From NCBI GenBank assembly GCA_900772775.1, contig CAAGRW010000184.1, forward strand, positions 1 to 45,799: a stretch of DNA of 45,799 bases, read 5' to 3'. The stretch comes from Candidatus Rifleibacteriota bacterium. Its GTDB lineage: Bacteria > Vulcanimicrobiota > Xenobia > Xenobiales > Xenobiaceae. Under the pieces are notes generated by a model. It was not told where the DNA came from, made no database searches, and saw only the letters and a program-made list of their open reading frames with translations. Positions within the stretch are counted from its first letter, which is position 1; every line of letters starts with the position of its first letter. Below are positions 32,114-39,084 of the stretch, piece by piece. The translations under genes were made by a program, and so were the position numbers.

Positions 32114-32325
32114 TACTTGCTCTCCTTAAGCTCGAGCTCACGGATAACGGTGTGAATTCTAGCGATTTGCTTTTTCACTTGACCTACCCGAGAGACATCC
32201 TGCAAATGACCCGTAGCCAATTGAAAGCGGAGGTTAAACAACTCTTGCTTGGCATCTACTAAACGTCCACGGAGAACAGCCAAACCCAGCTTCCTCAAGC
32301 CAGCGCGTTCTTCTTTCAGCTTCAT
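32113..32325 (-). CDS. rpmC: 50S ribosomal protein L29
   Basis: L29 lies at the peptide tunnel exit and contributes to the SRP/trigger-factor docking site. The 70 residues show LVDAKQELFNLRFQLATGHL and VKKQIARIHTVIRE. It begins two bases after the rplP stop with GGTGGTGAA inside rplP as ribosome binding site. Two tight overlaps mark a coupled rplP-rpmC-rpsQ block. Confidence 0.96.
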   Translation of the reverse strand: MKLKEERAGLRKLGLAVLRGRLVDAKQELFNLRFQLATGHLQDVSRVGQVKKQIARIHTVIRELELKESK

Positions 32326-32327
32326 AA

Positions 32328-32750
32328 TTATTCACCACCCAATCTTTCACGGGTAACAAAGCGGGTTTTCATAGGGAGCTTGTGAGCGGCTAAACGCATA
32401 GCTTCACGAGCTACATCTTCAGGGACTCCCGCAACTTCAAACAATACTCTGCCGGTATGCACAACGGCTACCCAATAATCAGGAGCACCTTTACCGGAAC
32501 CCATACGAGTTTCAGCGGGCTTCTTAGTTGCCGATTTATCAGGGAAAACTTTAATCCAGACTTTACCACCGCGTTTGATGAAACGCGTCATAGCGACACG
32601 AGCGGCCTCGATCTGCCTGTCGGTCACCCAACAAGGCTCAAGGCTCTGGATCCCATACTCACCAAAGGCCACGGTATTACCGCGCTGGGCCTTTCCTGTC
32701 ATACGGCCACGGTGCGTCTTACGATACTTAACCCTCTTGGGGCTTAACAT
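32328..32750 (-). CDS. rplP: 50S ribosomal protein L16
   Basis: L16 organises the A-site side of the peptidyl-transferase region. The 140 residues begin MLSPKRVKYRKTHRGRMTGK and carry RRGGKVWIKVFPDK-like IKRGGKVWIKVFPDKSATKK and RMGSGKGAPDYWVAVV. The start is the ATG at 32750 with GGAGG eight bases before; five upstream codons are open but unlike the family. A strong hairpin lies between it and rpsC. Confidence 0.97.
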   Translation of the reverse strand: MLSPKRVKYRKTHRGRMTGKAQRGNTVAFGEYGIQSLEPCWVTDRQIEAARVAMTRFIKRGGKVWIKVFPDKSATKKPAETRMGSGKGAPDYWVAVVHTGRVLFEVAGVPEDVAREAMRLAAHKLPMKTRFVTRERLGGE

Positions 32751-32771
32751 AATCCTATCCTCCACGCGATC

Positions 32772-32826
32772 GTAACTGCAAAATGCTGGACTAGTATAGA
32801 CTATAGTTCCAACTTTTGCAAGTTAC
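32772..32826 (-). promoter_or_regulatory. Long hairpin between rpsC and rplP
   Basis: GTAACTGCAAAA (32772-32783) pairs with TTTTGCAAGTTAC (32814-32826) with one bulge, and inside GGACTA-GT (32788-32795) pairs with ACTATAGTTCC (32800-32810) with bulges. rpsC and rplP normally lie close together, so 113 bases with a two-part stem is unusual. Confidence 0.55.
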
Positions 32827-32863
32827 GTGCGAAAAAACTTAGCGTCTTGTTGTAAACAGTTTG

Positions 32864-33493
32864 TTAGCGCTTGGACAAAATGTCGCCGCGGTAGATCCAA
32901 ACTTTTACACCAATCACACCGTAAGTGGTGTTAGCTTCTTTAATAGAGTAGTCTACATCAGCTCTCAAGGTGTGCAGAGGCACTTTACCATTGAAAGTAC
33001 GCTCGGTACGAGCGATTTCGCTTCCGCCCAAACGACCGGAAACCTGAATGCGGATGCCCTTAGCTCCAGCTTTCATAACACGCTGAGCGGCCTGCTTCAT
33101 AGCACGACGGAAGGTCACGCGCTTTACCAAAGCATCAGCAATGTTTTCAGCTACCAAAGAAGCCTCAAGTTCGTGCTGATTGATTTCCTGGATGGAAATC
33201 TTTACGGACTTGGAAGTCATCTTTTCGAGACGACCGCGAAGGTCATCGATACCGGCGCCTTTTTTGCCAATTACCAAACCAGGCTTAGCGGTGTTGACGA
33301 TGACGTGTACTTTGCTAGCACGCTCGATCTCGACCTTGGTTACGCCAGCGTTCTTATGGAACTTGGTGATGAAGTCGCGGATACGTATATCTTCACGCAG
33401 CCAATTGGCATACTCTTTCTGACTGTACCAACGAGAGTCCCAGCCTCTGATGATGCCAACACGCAAACCATTGGGATGAATCTTCTGACCCAT
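32864..33493 (-). CDS. rpsC: 30S ribosomal protein S3
   Basis: S3 lies at the mRNA entry and has helicase activity with S4 and S5. The 209 residues begin MGQKIHPNGLRVGIIRGWDS and have the KH domain VIVNTAKPGLVIGKKGAGID, then GIRIQVSGRLGGSEIARTE. Its ATG overlaps the rplV stop (TAATG), so translation is coupled. Confidence 0.97.
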   Translation of the reverse strand: MGQKIHPNGLRVGIIRGWDSRWYSQKEYANWLREDIRIRDFITKFHKNAGVTKVEIERASKVHVIVNTAKPGLVIGKKGAGIDDLRGRLEKMTSKSVKISIQEINQHELEASLVAENIADALVKRVTFRRAMKQAAQRVMKAGAKGIRIQVSGRLGGSEIARTERTFNGKVPLHTLRADVDYSIKEANTTYGVIGVKVWIYRGDILSKR

Positions 33494-33879
33494 TAGTGTA
33501 CATTCTCCTTCTCTTTGACAACGACGGTGATGTGGCTAGTTCTCTTATGAAGCTGACTAGCACGACCGCGAGAGCGAGGGAGCCAACCTTTACCGGTGGG
33601 GCCTTCATCTACGAAAGCGCGATAAACAACGAGTTTGTCGGCGTCGAGGCCGTGGTTGTTTACAGCATTAGCCATAGCGGACTCTAAAACTTTAAGCATG
33701 GTGCCGGCAGCGCGCTTGTTAGTGAAGCGCAGCATGTTAACAGCAGCCACGGCGGGCTTGTTATAAATAGCCTGAGCGCAAAGGCGCAATTTGCGCGGGG
33801 TCATGTGGACGTACTTAGCAACAGCTCTAACCGTTAATTCTTCGGTCTTGGCGGCTGCTTCTGAACCTTTAACTGCCAT
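33493..33879 (-). CDS. rplV: 50S ribosomal protein L22
   Basis: L22 lines the peptide exit tunnel; its loop is a site of macrolide resistance. The 128 residues have VRAVAKYVHMTPRKLRLCAQ, AMANAVNNHGLDADKLVV and the loop GPTGKGWLPRSRGRASQLHK with RTSHITVVV. A short N-terminal stretch (AVKGSEAAAKTEEL) precedes the core. GGAGGAATT stands before the ATG. Confidence 0.97.
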   Translation of the reverse strand: MAVKGSEAAAKTEELTVRAVAKYVHMTPRKLRLCAQAIYNKPAVAAVNMLRFTNKRAAGTMLKVLESAMANAVNNHGLDADKLVVYRAFVDEGPTGKGWLPRSRGRASQLHKRTSHITVVVKEKENVH

Positions 33880-33911
33880 AATTCCTCCAAGAATTTTCCT
33901 ATAAGCCAGAA

Positions 33912-34205
33912 TTACTTCTTAGCGACTTTGCTCTTCTTCTCAGCTTTGCCGCCGGCGTGACCGCGGAACAGTCTGGTGGGAGCGAACTCACCCAACTTGT
34001 GACCGACCATCTCTTCAGCAACGTAAACAGAGACGTGAGTACGACCGTTGTGAACGGCGATAGTGTGACCAATCATCTCAGGGGTGATGGTGCTGGCACG
34101 AGACCAGGTTTTTACCAGGTTTTTCTGGTTACTGGCGTTGAGTTTTTCAATCTTCTTCTGAAGATGTTCAGCCACGAATGGGCCTTTTTTCACTGAACGT
34201 GACAT
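33912..34205 (-). CDS. rpsS: 30S ribosomal protein S19
   Basis: S19 in the 30S head contacts the A-site finger. The 97 residues begin MSRSVKKGPFVAEHLQKKIE and have KTWSRASTITPEMIGHTIAV with GHKLGEFAPTRLFRGHAG. A basic tail follows. GGAGGATTTAG stands before the ATG. Confidence 0.97.
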   Translation of the reverse strand: MSRSVKKGPFVAEHLQKKIEKLNASNQKNLVKTWSRASTITPEMIGHTIAVHNGRTHVSVYVAEEMVGHKLGEFAPTRLFRGHAGGKAEKKSKVAKK

Positions 34206-34264
34206 CTAAATCCTCCATAAATGAGGTACGGGCCTAGACAAGACCAAGTACCTAGCTGACCTTA

Positions 34265-35089
34265 CTAGCAGCCGCGACGTCTCACAATCATCTTGTCGCC
34301 AGGCTGTCTTCTGCGGGTCTTCAAACCGTAAGTGGGCTTGCCCCAAGGAGTCGTGCTGGGACGGCCAGGAGTAGACCTAGCTTCACCGCCGCCATGGGGA
34401 TGGTCACACGGGTTGGTAGCCACACCACGGATGTGGGGTCTCTTACCCATCCAGCGAGAGCGACCGGCTTTACCGATCATCATGTTTTCGTGGTCAACGT
34501 TGCCCACCTGGCCGACGGTAGCGCGGCAGGTGATAGGCACTTTACGTACTTCAGAAGAAGGCAGACGCAAGAGAGCGAAACGGCCCTCTTTAGCCATCAA
34601 CTGAGCAGAGGAACCGGCAGAGCGGGCCATCTGAGCACCGCGACCGGGTTTCAATTCGACGTTATGTACAATAGTACCAATAGGCATGCTCTGAAGCATC
34701 ATGGCATTGCCGACTTTAATATCTTGAGCGTCGCCGGAAATAACCTTGTCGCCGACTTTCATATTGTTGGCGGCCAAGATGTAGCGCTTCTCACCATCAA
34801 CATAGTTGAGGAGAGCGATATGAGCAGAACGGTTAGGATCGTACTCAATAGTAGCTACGCGAGCGGGAATATTGTCTTTATCACGACGCCAGTCGATGAT
34901 ACGATACTGACGCTTGTGACCGCCGCCGCGATGACGAGCGGTAACGCGGCCTTGAGCATTGCGGCCGGCAGTTACTTTGTGAGGAGCGAGCAAAGACTCC
35001 TCAGGTTTGCACTTGCTTAAATTGCTGTTGTCCATCACCGACATAAAACGGCGACCGTTAGTAGTCGGCTTATAAAGTCTGGTTGGCAC
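34265..35089 (-). CDS. rplB: 50S ribosomal protein L2
   Basis: L2 is essential for subunit association and for the peptidyl-transferase centre. The 274 residues show RGGGHKRQYRIIDWRRDKDN and the signature GVATNPCDHPHGGGEARSTP. The start is a GTG at 35089 with GGAG seven bases before it. It begins a transcript of its own: a terminator, a promoter and an attenuator lie in the 320 bases between rplW and rplB, where most bacteria have 20 bases or fewer. Confidence 0.97.
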   Translation of the reverse strand: MPTRLYKPTTNGRRFMSVMDNSNLSKCKPEESLLAPHKVTAGRNAQGRVTARHRGGGHKRQYRIIDWRRDKDNIPARVATIEYDPNRSAHIALLNYVDGEKRYILAANNMKVGDKVISGDAQDIKVGNAMMLQSMPIGTIVHNVELKPGRGAQMARSAGSSAQLMAKEGRFALLRLPSSEVRKVPITCRATVGQVGNVDHENMMIGKAGRSRWMGKRPHIRGVATNPCDHPHGGGEARSTPGRPSTTPWGKPTYGLKTRRRQPGDKMIVRRRGC

Positions 35090-35162
35090 TTAAGTTCTCC
35101 TTCCGCGGGTATACGCTAGCTTCCAAAGCCATAAAGTTTGGCAGCCATTTGCACCCGCAACT

Positions 35163-35221
35163 GAGGTTTCACAAAAAAAAATCGCTCCCATCATCTACCA
35201 TAAGATGGAGGGAGAAACCTC
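35163..35221 (-). promoter_or_regulatory. Attenuator in the rplB leader
   Basis: The inner terminator has CTCCC (35185-35189) pairing with GGGAG (35210-35214) and CATCT (35192-35196) with AGATG (35203-35207), followed on the mRNA by nine T (35172-35180). The outer stem GAGGTTTC/GAAACCTC (35163-35170 with 35214-35221) spans the terminator and its U-tract, so the two states are alternatives or successive. Confidence 0.65.
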
Positions 35222-35237
35222 ATAGCCATGCTTGGCA

Positions 35238-35266
35238 ATTTAAGCATAAAAATGTCAATTTTTCAA
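35238..35266 (-). promoter_or_regulatory. Internal promoter before rplB
   Basis: Minus-strand -35 TTGAAA (35261-35266), 17-base spacer, extended -10 TGC-TTAAAT (-10 at 35238-35243). It is placed between the rplW terminator and the attenuator. Confidence 0.65.
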
Positions 35267-35348
35267 GAGCATATATGGCAAACAAAGGCCTTTTTAAAGC
35301 TTTTTCCTCCTTTTTATGTAATTATGTCTTTATGTTTACATTTTAAAC

Positions 35349-35383
35349 AAAAAAAAGACAGATCAGACAATCATCTGATCCGC
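35349..35383 (-). terminator. Terminator after rplW
   Basis: Stem GATCAGA/TCTGATC (35361-35367 with 35374-35380), six-base loop, followed on the minus strand by TGTC and eight T. It ends the tuf-rpsJ-rplC-rplD-rplW transcript. Confidence 0.88.
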
Positions 35384-35409
35384 CTCTTTCATTCCATTAG
35401 ATTGAGATA

Positions 35410-35748
35410 TTAGTTCTCAAACAAAGGAGCGCCAGCTACTTCAATCTTGTCGCCAGCTTTAATGGAGACATAAGCCTTCTTGTAATCGGGGCGTTTGCCA
35501 TAGACACGACCGCGTCTCTTGACTTTGCCTCTCATGCGAACGGTCGTCACTTTGGTGACGGTGACGTTGAACATGGACTCTACGGCGTTGCGGATATCAA
35601 ACTTGTTGGCTTTAAGGTCTACCAAGAAGGTATACTTATTGTCAGCATGCTGCTCCATGCTCTTCTCGGTGATGAGGGGGCGAAGGAGTACGTCGTGAGT
35701 GCTGTAGCGGAGATTGTGTACGCTGCTGGTAATCTTCTGAGTAGCCAT
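35410..35748 (-). CDS. rplW: 50S ribosomal protein L23
   Basis: L23 forms the tunnel-exit docking site for trigger factor, SRP and SecY. The 112 residues show DVLLRPLITEKSMEQHADNK, YTFLVDLKANKFDIRNAVES and the basic GKVKRRGRVYGKRPDYKKAY. A 15-residue N-terminal addition precedes the core. The ATG overlaps the rplD stop (TAATG). Confidence 0.97.
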   Translation of the reverse strand: MATQKITSSVHNLRYSTHDVLLRPLITEKSMEQHADNKYTFLVDLKANKFDIRNAVESMFNVTVTKVTTVRMRGKVKRRGRVYGKRPDYKKAYVSIKAGDKIEVAGAPLFEN

Positions 35749-36380
35749 TATGCTAAGCCCTCCTCGATAGCTTTCAAGGCGTCGCTGGTAGCAACAAGTC
35801 TAGGATAATCGATAACATCCAGCAAGTTTAAGTTGCGAGCTTCGACCACGCGAACGTTAGGAACGTTGGCAGCGGACTTCAAGGTTTTATCGTCGGCGTC
35901 TTTAAGAACGACCAAAACGCGGCCTTCGGTAGGCTGAACTTTGATAGCATCCAAAACGGCGATGAAAGCCTTGGTTTTGTACTCTTCGATCTTAAGAGCA
36001 TCGAGAGCGGTCAACACGGACTCGTTCACGCGCTGAGAAAGAGCACTGCGCAAAGCTAAACGACGCATTTTGCGAGGAATAGCCTGAGTATAGCTGCGAA
36101 CGACGGGACCGAAAGTGATAGCACCACCACGCATCAAAGGAGAGCGTCTGGAACCCTGACGGGCCATACCAGTACCCTTCTGACGGAAAGGTTTTCTTCC
36201 TCCGCCAGAAACTTCTCCGCGGGTCTTGGTTTTAGCGTTTCCCTGACGCTGATTAGCGCGCAAAGAAACCATAACCTGGTGAATAAGTGCCTCGTTGTAG
36301 GGCACGGCGAAGACTTCTTGGTTGAGCTCCAGCTCCCCAACAGTCTCGCCCTTCATGTTATAAAGGGATACCTTAGGCAT
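35748..36380 (-). CDS. rplD: 50S ribosomal protein L4
   Basis: L4 lines the exit tunnel and in E. coli represses the S10 operon. The 210 residues show the extended loop RGEVSGGGRKPFRQKGTGMA and RQGSRRSPLMRGGAITFGPV, then YPRLVATSDALKAIEE. AGGAAATTAC stands before the ATG. Confidence 0.97.
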   Translation of the reverse strand: MPKVSLYNMKGETVGELELNQEVFAVPYNEALIHQVMVSLRANQRQGNAKTKTRGEVSGGGRKPFRQKGTGMARQGSRRSPLMRGGAITFGPVVRSYTQAIPRKMRRLALRSALSQRVNESVLTALDALKIEEYKTKAFIAVLDAIKVQPTEGRVLVVLKDADDKTLKSAANVPNVRVVEARNLNLLDVIDYPRLVATSDALKAIEEGLA

Positions 36381-36413
36381 CGTAATTTCCTGAGCCTTTC
36401 CTGAAACTGTTTA

Positions 36414-37037
36414 TTACTTCTTGACAGAAGTCCGAATAGTGACCAAGCCTTGGTTCGGACCGGGGACTGAGCCTTTTACTAACAATACGTTACGCTCTAA
36501 ATCTACGCGAACAACAGTAAGTCCCTGAGTTGTTACGCGGACATCACCCATGTGACCAGGTTTTCTGGTACCGGGGAATACACGAGCAGCATCAGTAGCG
36601 CCGCTGGAAGCGGGCACGCGGTGAGACATGGAGCCGTGGGAGTTACCGCCGCCACCGAAGTTATGTCTCTTCATACCGCCCTGGAAACCTTTACCTTTGG
36701 AGGTTCCCATAACATCTACTTTATCGCCAGCCTGGAAGACGTCAACTTTAATTTCCTGACCAACCTCGTAAGAAGCGGAATCATCTAAACGGAATTCTCT
36801 TAAATAACGCTTATTGGCTACACCGTGCTTTTTGAAGTGACCGGCACGGGGCTTATTTACTAATTTGTCACGGATCTCACCGAAACCAACCTGAATGGCT
36901 TCGTAACCGTCGTTCTCTTTGGTGCGCTTTTGGACTACGACACAGGGACCGGCCTCAATAACGGTGACGGGAACGATCACGCCCTTCTCGTCGTAAACCT
37001 GAGTCATACCAACTTTTTTGCCTAAAATGGCTCTCAT
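36414..37037 (-). CDS. rplC: 50S ribosomal protein L3
   Basis: L3 starts 50S assembly and lies near the peptidyl-transferase centre. The 207 residues begin MRAILGKKVGMTQVYDEKGV and carry GTSKGKGFQGGMKRHNFGGG, GSMSHRVPASSG and PGTRKPGHMGDVRVTTQGL. The start is the ATG at 37037 with GAGG in front; the frame is open for 32 further codons without similarity. The rpsJ-rplC gap holds hairpins. Confidence 0.97.
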   Translation of the reverse strand: MRAILGKKVGMTQVYDEKGVIVPVTVIEAGPCVVVQKRTKENDGYEAIQVGFGEIRDKLVNKPRAGHFKKHGVANKRYLREFRLDDSASYEVGQEIKVDVFQAGDKVDVMGTSKGKGFQGGMKRHNFGGGGNSHGSMSHRVPASSGATDAARVFPGTRKPGHMGDVRVTTQGLTVVRVDLERNVLLVKGSVPGPNQGLVTIRTSVKK

Positions 37038-37058
37038 TGTTATTCCTCTATTTTCTTG

Positions 37059-37125
37059 CTCGCTCTCAAGCGAGGTGGGATGCAGCTTGCGGACAATCGA
37101 CCTCGTCCTTACCCAGCGGCTGCAA
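37059..37125 (-). promoter_or_regulatory. Hairpins between rpsJ and rplC
   Basis: CTCGCT/AGCGAG (37059-37064 with 37069-37074) sits close before the rplC ribosome binding site. A longer stem TGCAGC/GCTGCA lies upstream of it (between about 37080 and 37125). Confidence 0.5.
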
Positions 37126-37159
37126 GACAACATAATTTATAGTTGCCTTGGCTGGCTAA

Positions 37160-37471
37160 TTAGCTTCTGATTTCGATATCGACGCCAGCGGGAAGGTCAA
37201 CCTTCATGAGCTGTTCGATGGTCTTCTGGGACTGATCGAAATAGATGTCGATTAAACGCTTGTGGGTACGGATCTCAAAGTGCTCACGGGACTTCTTATC
37301 GACGAAGGGAGAACGGTTTACGCACCATACATTCTTCTCGGTAGGAAGGGGCACGGGACCGGAAATGTGAGCGCCAGTCTGACGGGCGATCTGCACAATC
37401 TTTTCGGCCGAATCATCTAAAAGCGCATAGTCAAAGGCTTTAAGACGAATACGGATCCTCTGTTTGGACAT
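37160..37471 (-). CDS. rpsJ: 30S ribosomal protein S10
   Basis: S10 (NusE) works in the 30S head and in NusG/antitermination complexes. The 103 residues begin MSKQRIRIRLKAFDYALLDD and have HISGPVPLPTEKNVWCVNRS with EHFEIRTHKRLIDIY. The start is the ATG at 37471 with AGGAGG in front. It follows tuf with a 97-base gap containing one hairpin. Confidence 0.97.
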   Translation of the reverse strand: MSKQRIRIRLKAFDYALLDDSAEKIVQIARQTGAHISGPVPLPTEKNVWCVNRSPFVDKKSREHFEIRTHKRLIDIYFDQSQKTIEQLMKVDLPAGVDIEIRS

Positions 37472-37501
37472 TTTTCCTCCTAATGGACAGGTCACAATTT
37501 A

Positions 37502-37539
37502 TCATCCGGCCCCCAGCCGCGAAGCCAGAAACCGGATGA
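37502..37539 (-). promoter_or_regulatory. Hairpin between tuf and rpsJ
   Basis: TCATCCGG (37502-37509) pairs exactly with CCGGATGA (37532-37539). On the minus strand TAAATT follows, not a proper U-tract, so it is likely a leader or stabilising structure and not a terminator. Confidence 0.5.
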
Positions 37540-37568
37540 CAAACTAAATAGTGACCTATTTACAAAAC

Positions 37569-38771
37569 CTACTCGATGATCTCGGTTACGACACCAGCGC
37601 CAACGGTTCTGCCGCCTTCGCGGATAGCGAAGCGGAGGTTCTTCTCAATGGCGATGTGCTGAATGAGCTCAACGGTCATATCAATGTGGTCACCAGGCAT
37701 TACCATTTCTACGCCTTCGGGCAAGTTAATGGTACCGGTTACGTCAGTCGTACGGAAGTAGAACTGAGGACGGTAGCCAGGGAAGAAGGGCTTGTGACGG
37801 CCGCCTTCTTCTTTCTTGAGGACCATAACGCGGGCCACGAACTTGGTGTGGGGCTTAATGGAACCGGGCTTAGCCAATACCATACCGCGAACGATGTCCT
37901 TACGCTCTACGCCGCGTAACAATACGCCGACGTTGTCGCCAGCCATACCTTCGTCGAGGATTTTGTGGAACATCTCGACGCCGGTAACGACGACTTTACG
38001 GGTTTCTTCGTGAATACCAACGATTTCGACTTCATCGCCGGTGTGGATCTTACCACGCTCTACACGACCGGTAGCAACGGTGCCGCGGCCGGTGATGGTG
38101 AAGACGTCTTCAACGGGGAGCAAGAAGGGCTGGTCAACGGGACGCTCGGGCTCGGGGATCCAAGTGTCTACGGCGTCGAGAAGTTTCCAGATAGCTCCGC
38201 ACCATTTGCACTCTCTGCTGGCGCAGCCGCACTCTAAAGCTTTGAGGGCGGAACCGGTGATGATGGGGGTATTGTCGCCATCGAATTCGTAGCTGGAAAG
38301 GAGCTCACGGAGTTCCATTTCGACGAGTTCGACTAACTCAGGGTCGTCTACCATGTCGCACTTGTTCAAGAATACGACCAAGGCGGGTACGTTTACCTGA
38401 CGGGCGAGGAGGATGTGCTCACGGGTCTGAGGCATAGGACCATCAGTAGCGGCTACAACCAGGATAGCACCGTCCATCTGAGCAGCACCGGTAATCATGT
38501 TCTTGATGTAGTCGGCGTGTCCAGGGCAGTCTACGTGAGCGTAGTGACGCTTCTCGGTCTCGTACTCTACGTGGCAGATAGCGATCGTGATACCACGGGC
38601 CTTCTCTTCAGGGGCGCCGTCGATTTCGTCTACAGGCTTGAACTCAGCTTGGCCAGCCTTAGAGAGAACCGTCAAGATAGCGGCGGTGAGAGTGGTTTTA
38701 CCATGGTCTACGTGTCCGATAGTACCTACGTTTACGTGAGGCTTACTACGAACAAAATGTTCCTTGCCCAT
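37569..38771 (-). CDS. tuf: Elongation factor Tu
   Basis: EF-Tu delivers aminoacyl-tRNA to the ribosome as a GTP complex. The 400 residues show G1 GHVDHGKTT, G3 DCPGH, G4 NKCD and SALK. Two unusual points: residues 181-191 (CGCASRECKWC) insert four cysteines in a CxC-x4-CxxC pattern after SALKALE, and switch I reads GITIAICHVEYET where most have GITINTAHVEY; the Mg-binding Thr is kept. I recall similar Cys-rich insertions in Clostridia. GGAGG stands before the ATG. A strong promoter of its own lies at 38931-38959. Confidence 0.98.
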   Translation of the reverse strand: MGKEHFVRSKPHVNVGTIGHVDHGKTTLTAAILTVLSKAGQAEFKPVDEIDGAPEEKARGITIAICHVEYETEKRHYAHVDCPGHADYIKNMITGAAQMDGAILVVAATDGPMPQTREHILLARQVNVPALVVFLNKCDMVDDPELVELVEMELRELLSSYEFDGDNTPIITGSALKALECGCASRECKWCGAIWKLLDAVDTWIPEPERPVDQPFLLPVEDVFTITGRGTVATGRVERGKIHTGDEVEIVGIHEETRKVVVTGVEMFHKILDEGMAGDNVGVLLRGVERKDIVRGMVLAKPGSIKPHTKFVARVMVLKKEEGGRHKPFFPGYRPQFYFRTTDVTGTINLPEGVEMVMPGDHIDMTVELIQHIAIEKNLRFAIREGGRTVGAGVVTEIIE

Positions 38772-38845
38772 TATTATTCCTCCATTCCGAGAAAGCAGAC
38801 AGGCTCTCCCGGAGTTTGCTATTTTGTAGTAGAAAAACTATATAC

Positions 38846-38902
38846 CAGCTGACAGGAAGCAGCTGTATCGCGTCGAGCTTCGCTATTAAGGCGTTTAAGC
38901 TC
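38846..38902 (-). promoter_or_regulatory. Structured tuf leader
   Basis: Two stems: GAGCTT/AAGCTC with CGC/GCG inside (38875-38880 with 38897-38902), and CAGCTG/CAGCTG (38846-38851 with 38860-38865). The transcript starts near 38925, so the leader is about 155 bases long. Confidence 0.5.
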
Positions 38903-38930
38903 TCACACAAAAAGAATACACCCTTCGGGG

Positions 38931-38959
38931 ATTTTACTCTAAACAGACTGTCTTGTAAA
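38931..38959 (-). promoter_or_regulatory. Promoter of tuf
   Basis: Minus-strand -35 TTTACA (38954-38959), 17-base spacer, -10 TAAAAT (38931-38936). Ten of twelve positions match the vegetative consensus. Confidence 0.8.
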
Positions 38960-39084
38960 GTATCCTAGAAAGATTTATTCTCTTTTATTTTGGGAGCTGA
39001 TAGAAATTCCTGCCAGCTCCCTTTATAAAGACTGCGGCATTTGTAGAATTTTGTTCTGCAACCGCAAGTTAAGAAATATCAGTT

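Larger units (their letters stand above)
35090..35409 (-). other. 320-base gap between rplW and rplB
   Basis: In transcription order it holds the rplW terminator (35349-35383), a promoter (35238-35266), a leader with an attenuator (35163-35221), then about 70 bases with the rplB GGAG. No protein gene longer than a short leader peptide is seen. Confidence 0.7.
38772..39084 (-). other. 313-base gap between fusA and tuf
   Basis: It holds two hairpins behind fusA (39033-39066 TGCGG/CCGCA, and 38992-39021 GGGAGCTG/CAGCTCCC), the tuf promoter and a structured tuf leader. Only a short U-tract follows the first hairpin, so termination after fusA is uncertain. No small gene is seen. Confidence 0.6.

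Noticed and set aside
35083..35346. Plus-strand frame of 87 codons in the rplW-rplB gap
   Set aside because: It crosses the attenuator, the promoter and part of the L2 start on the other strand, and lacks a start context.
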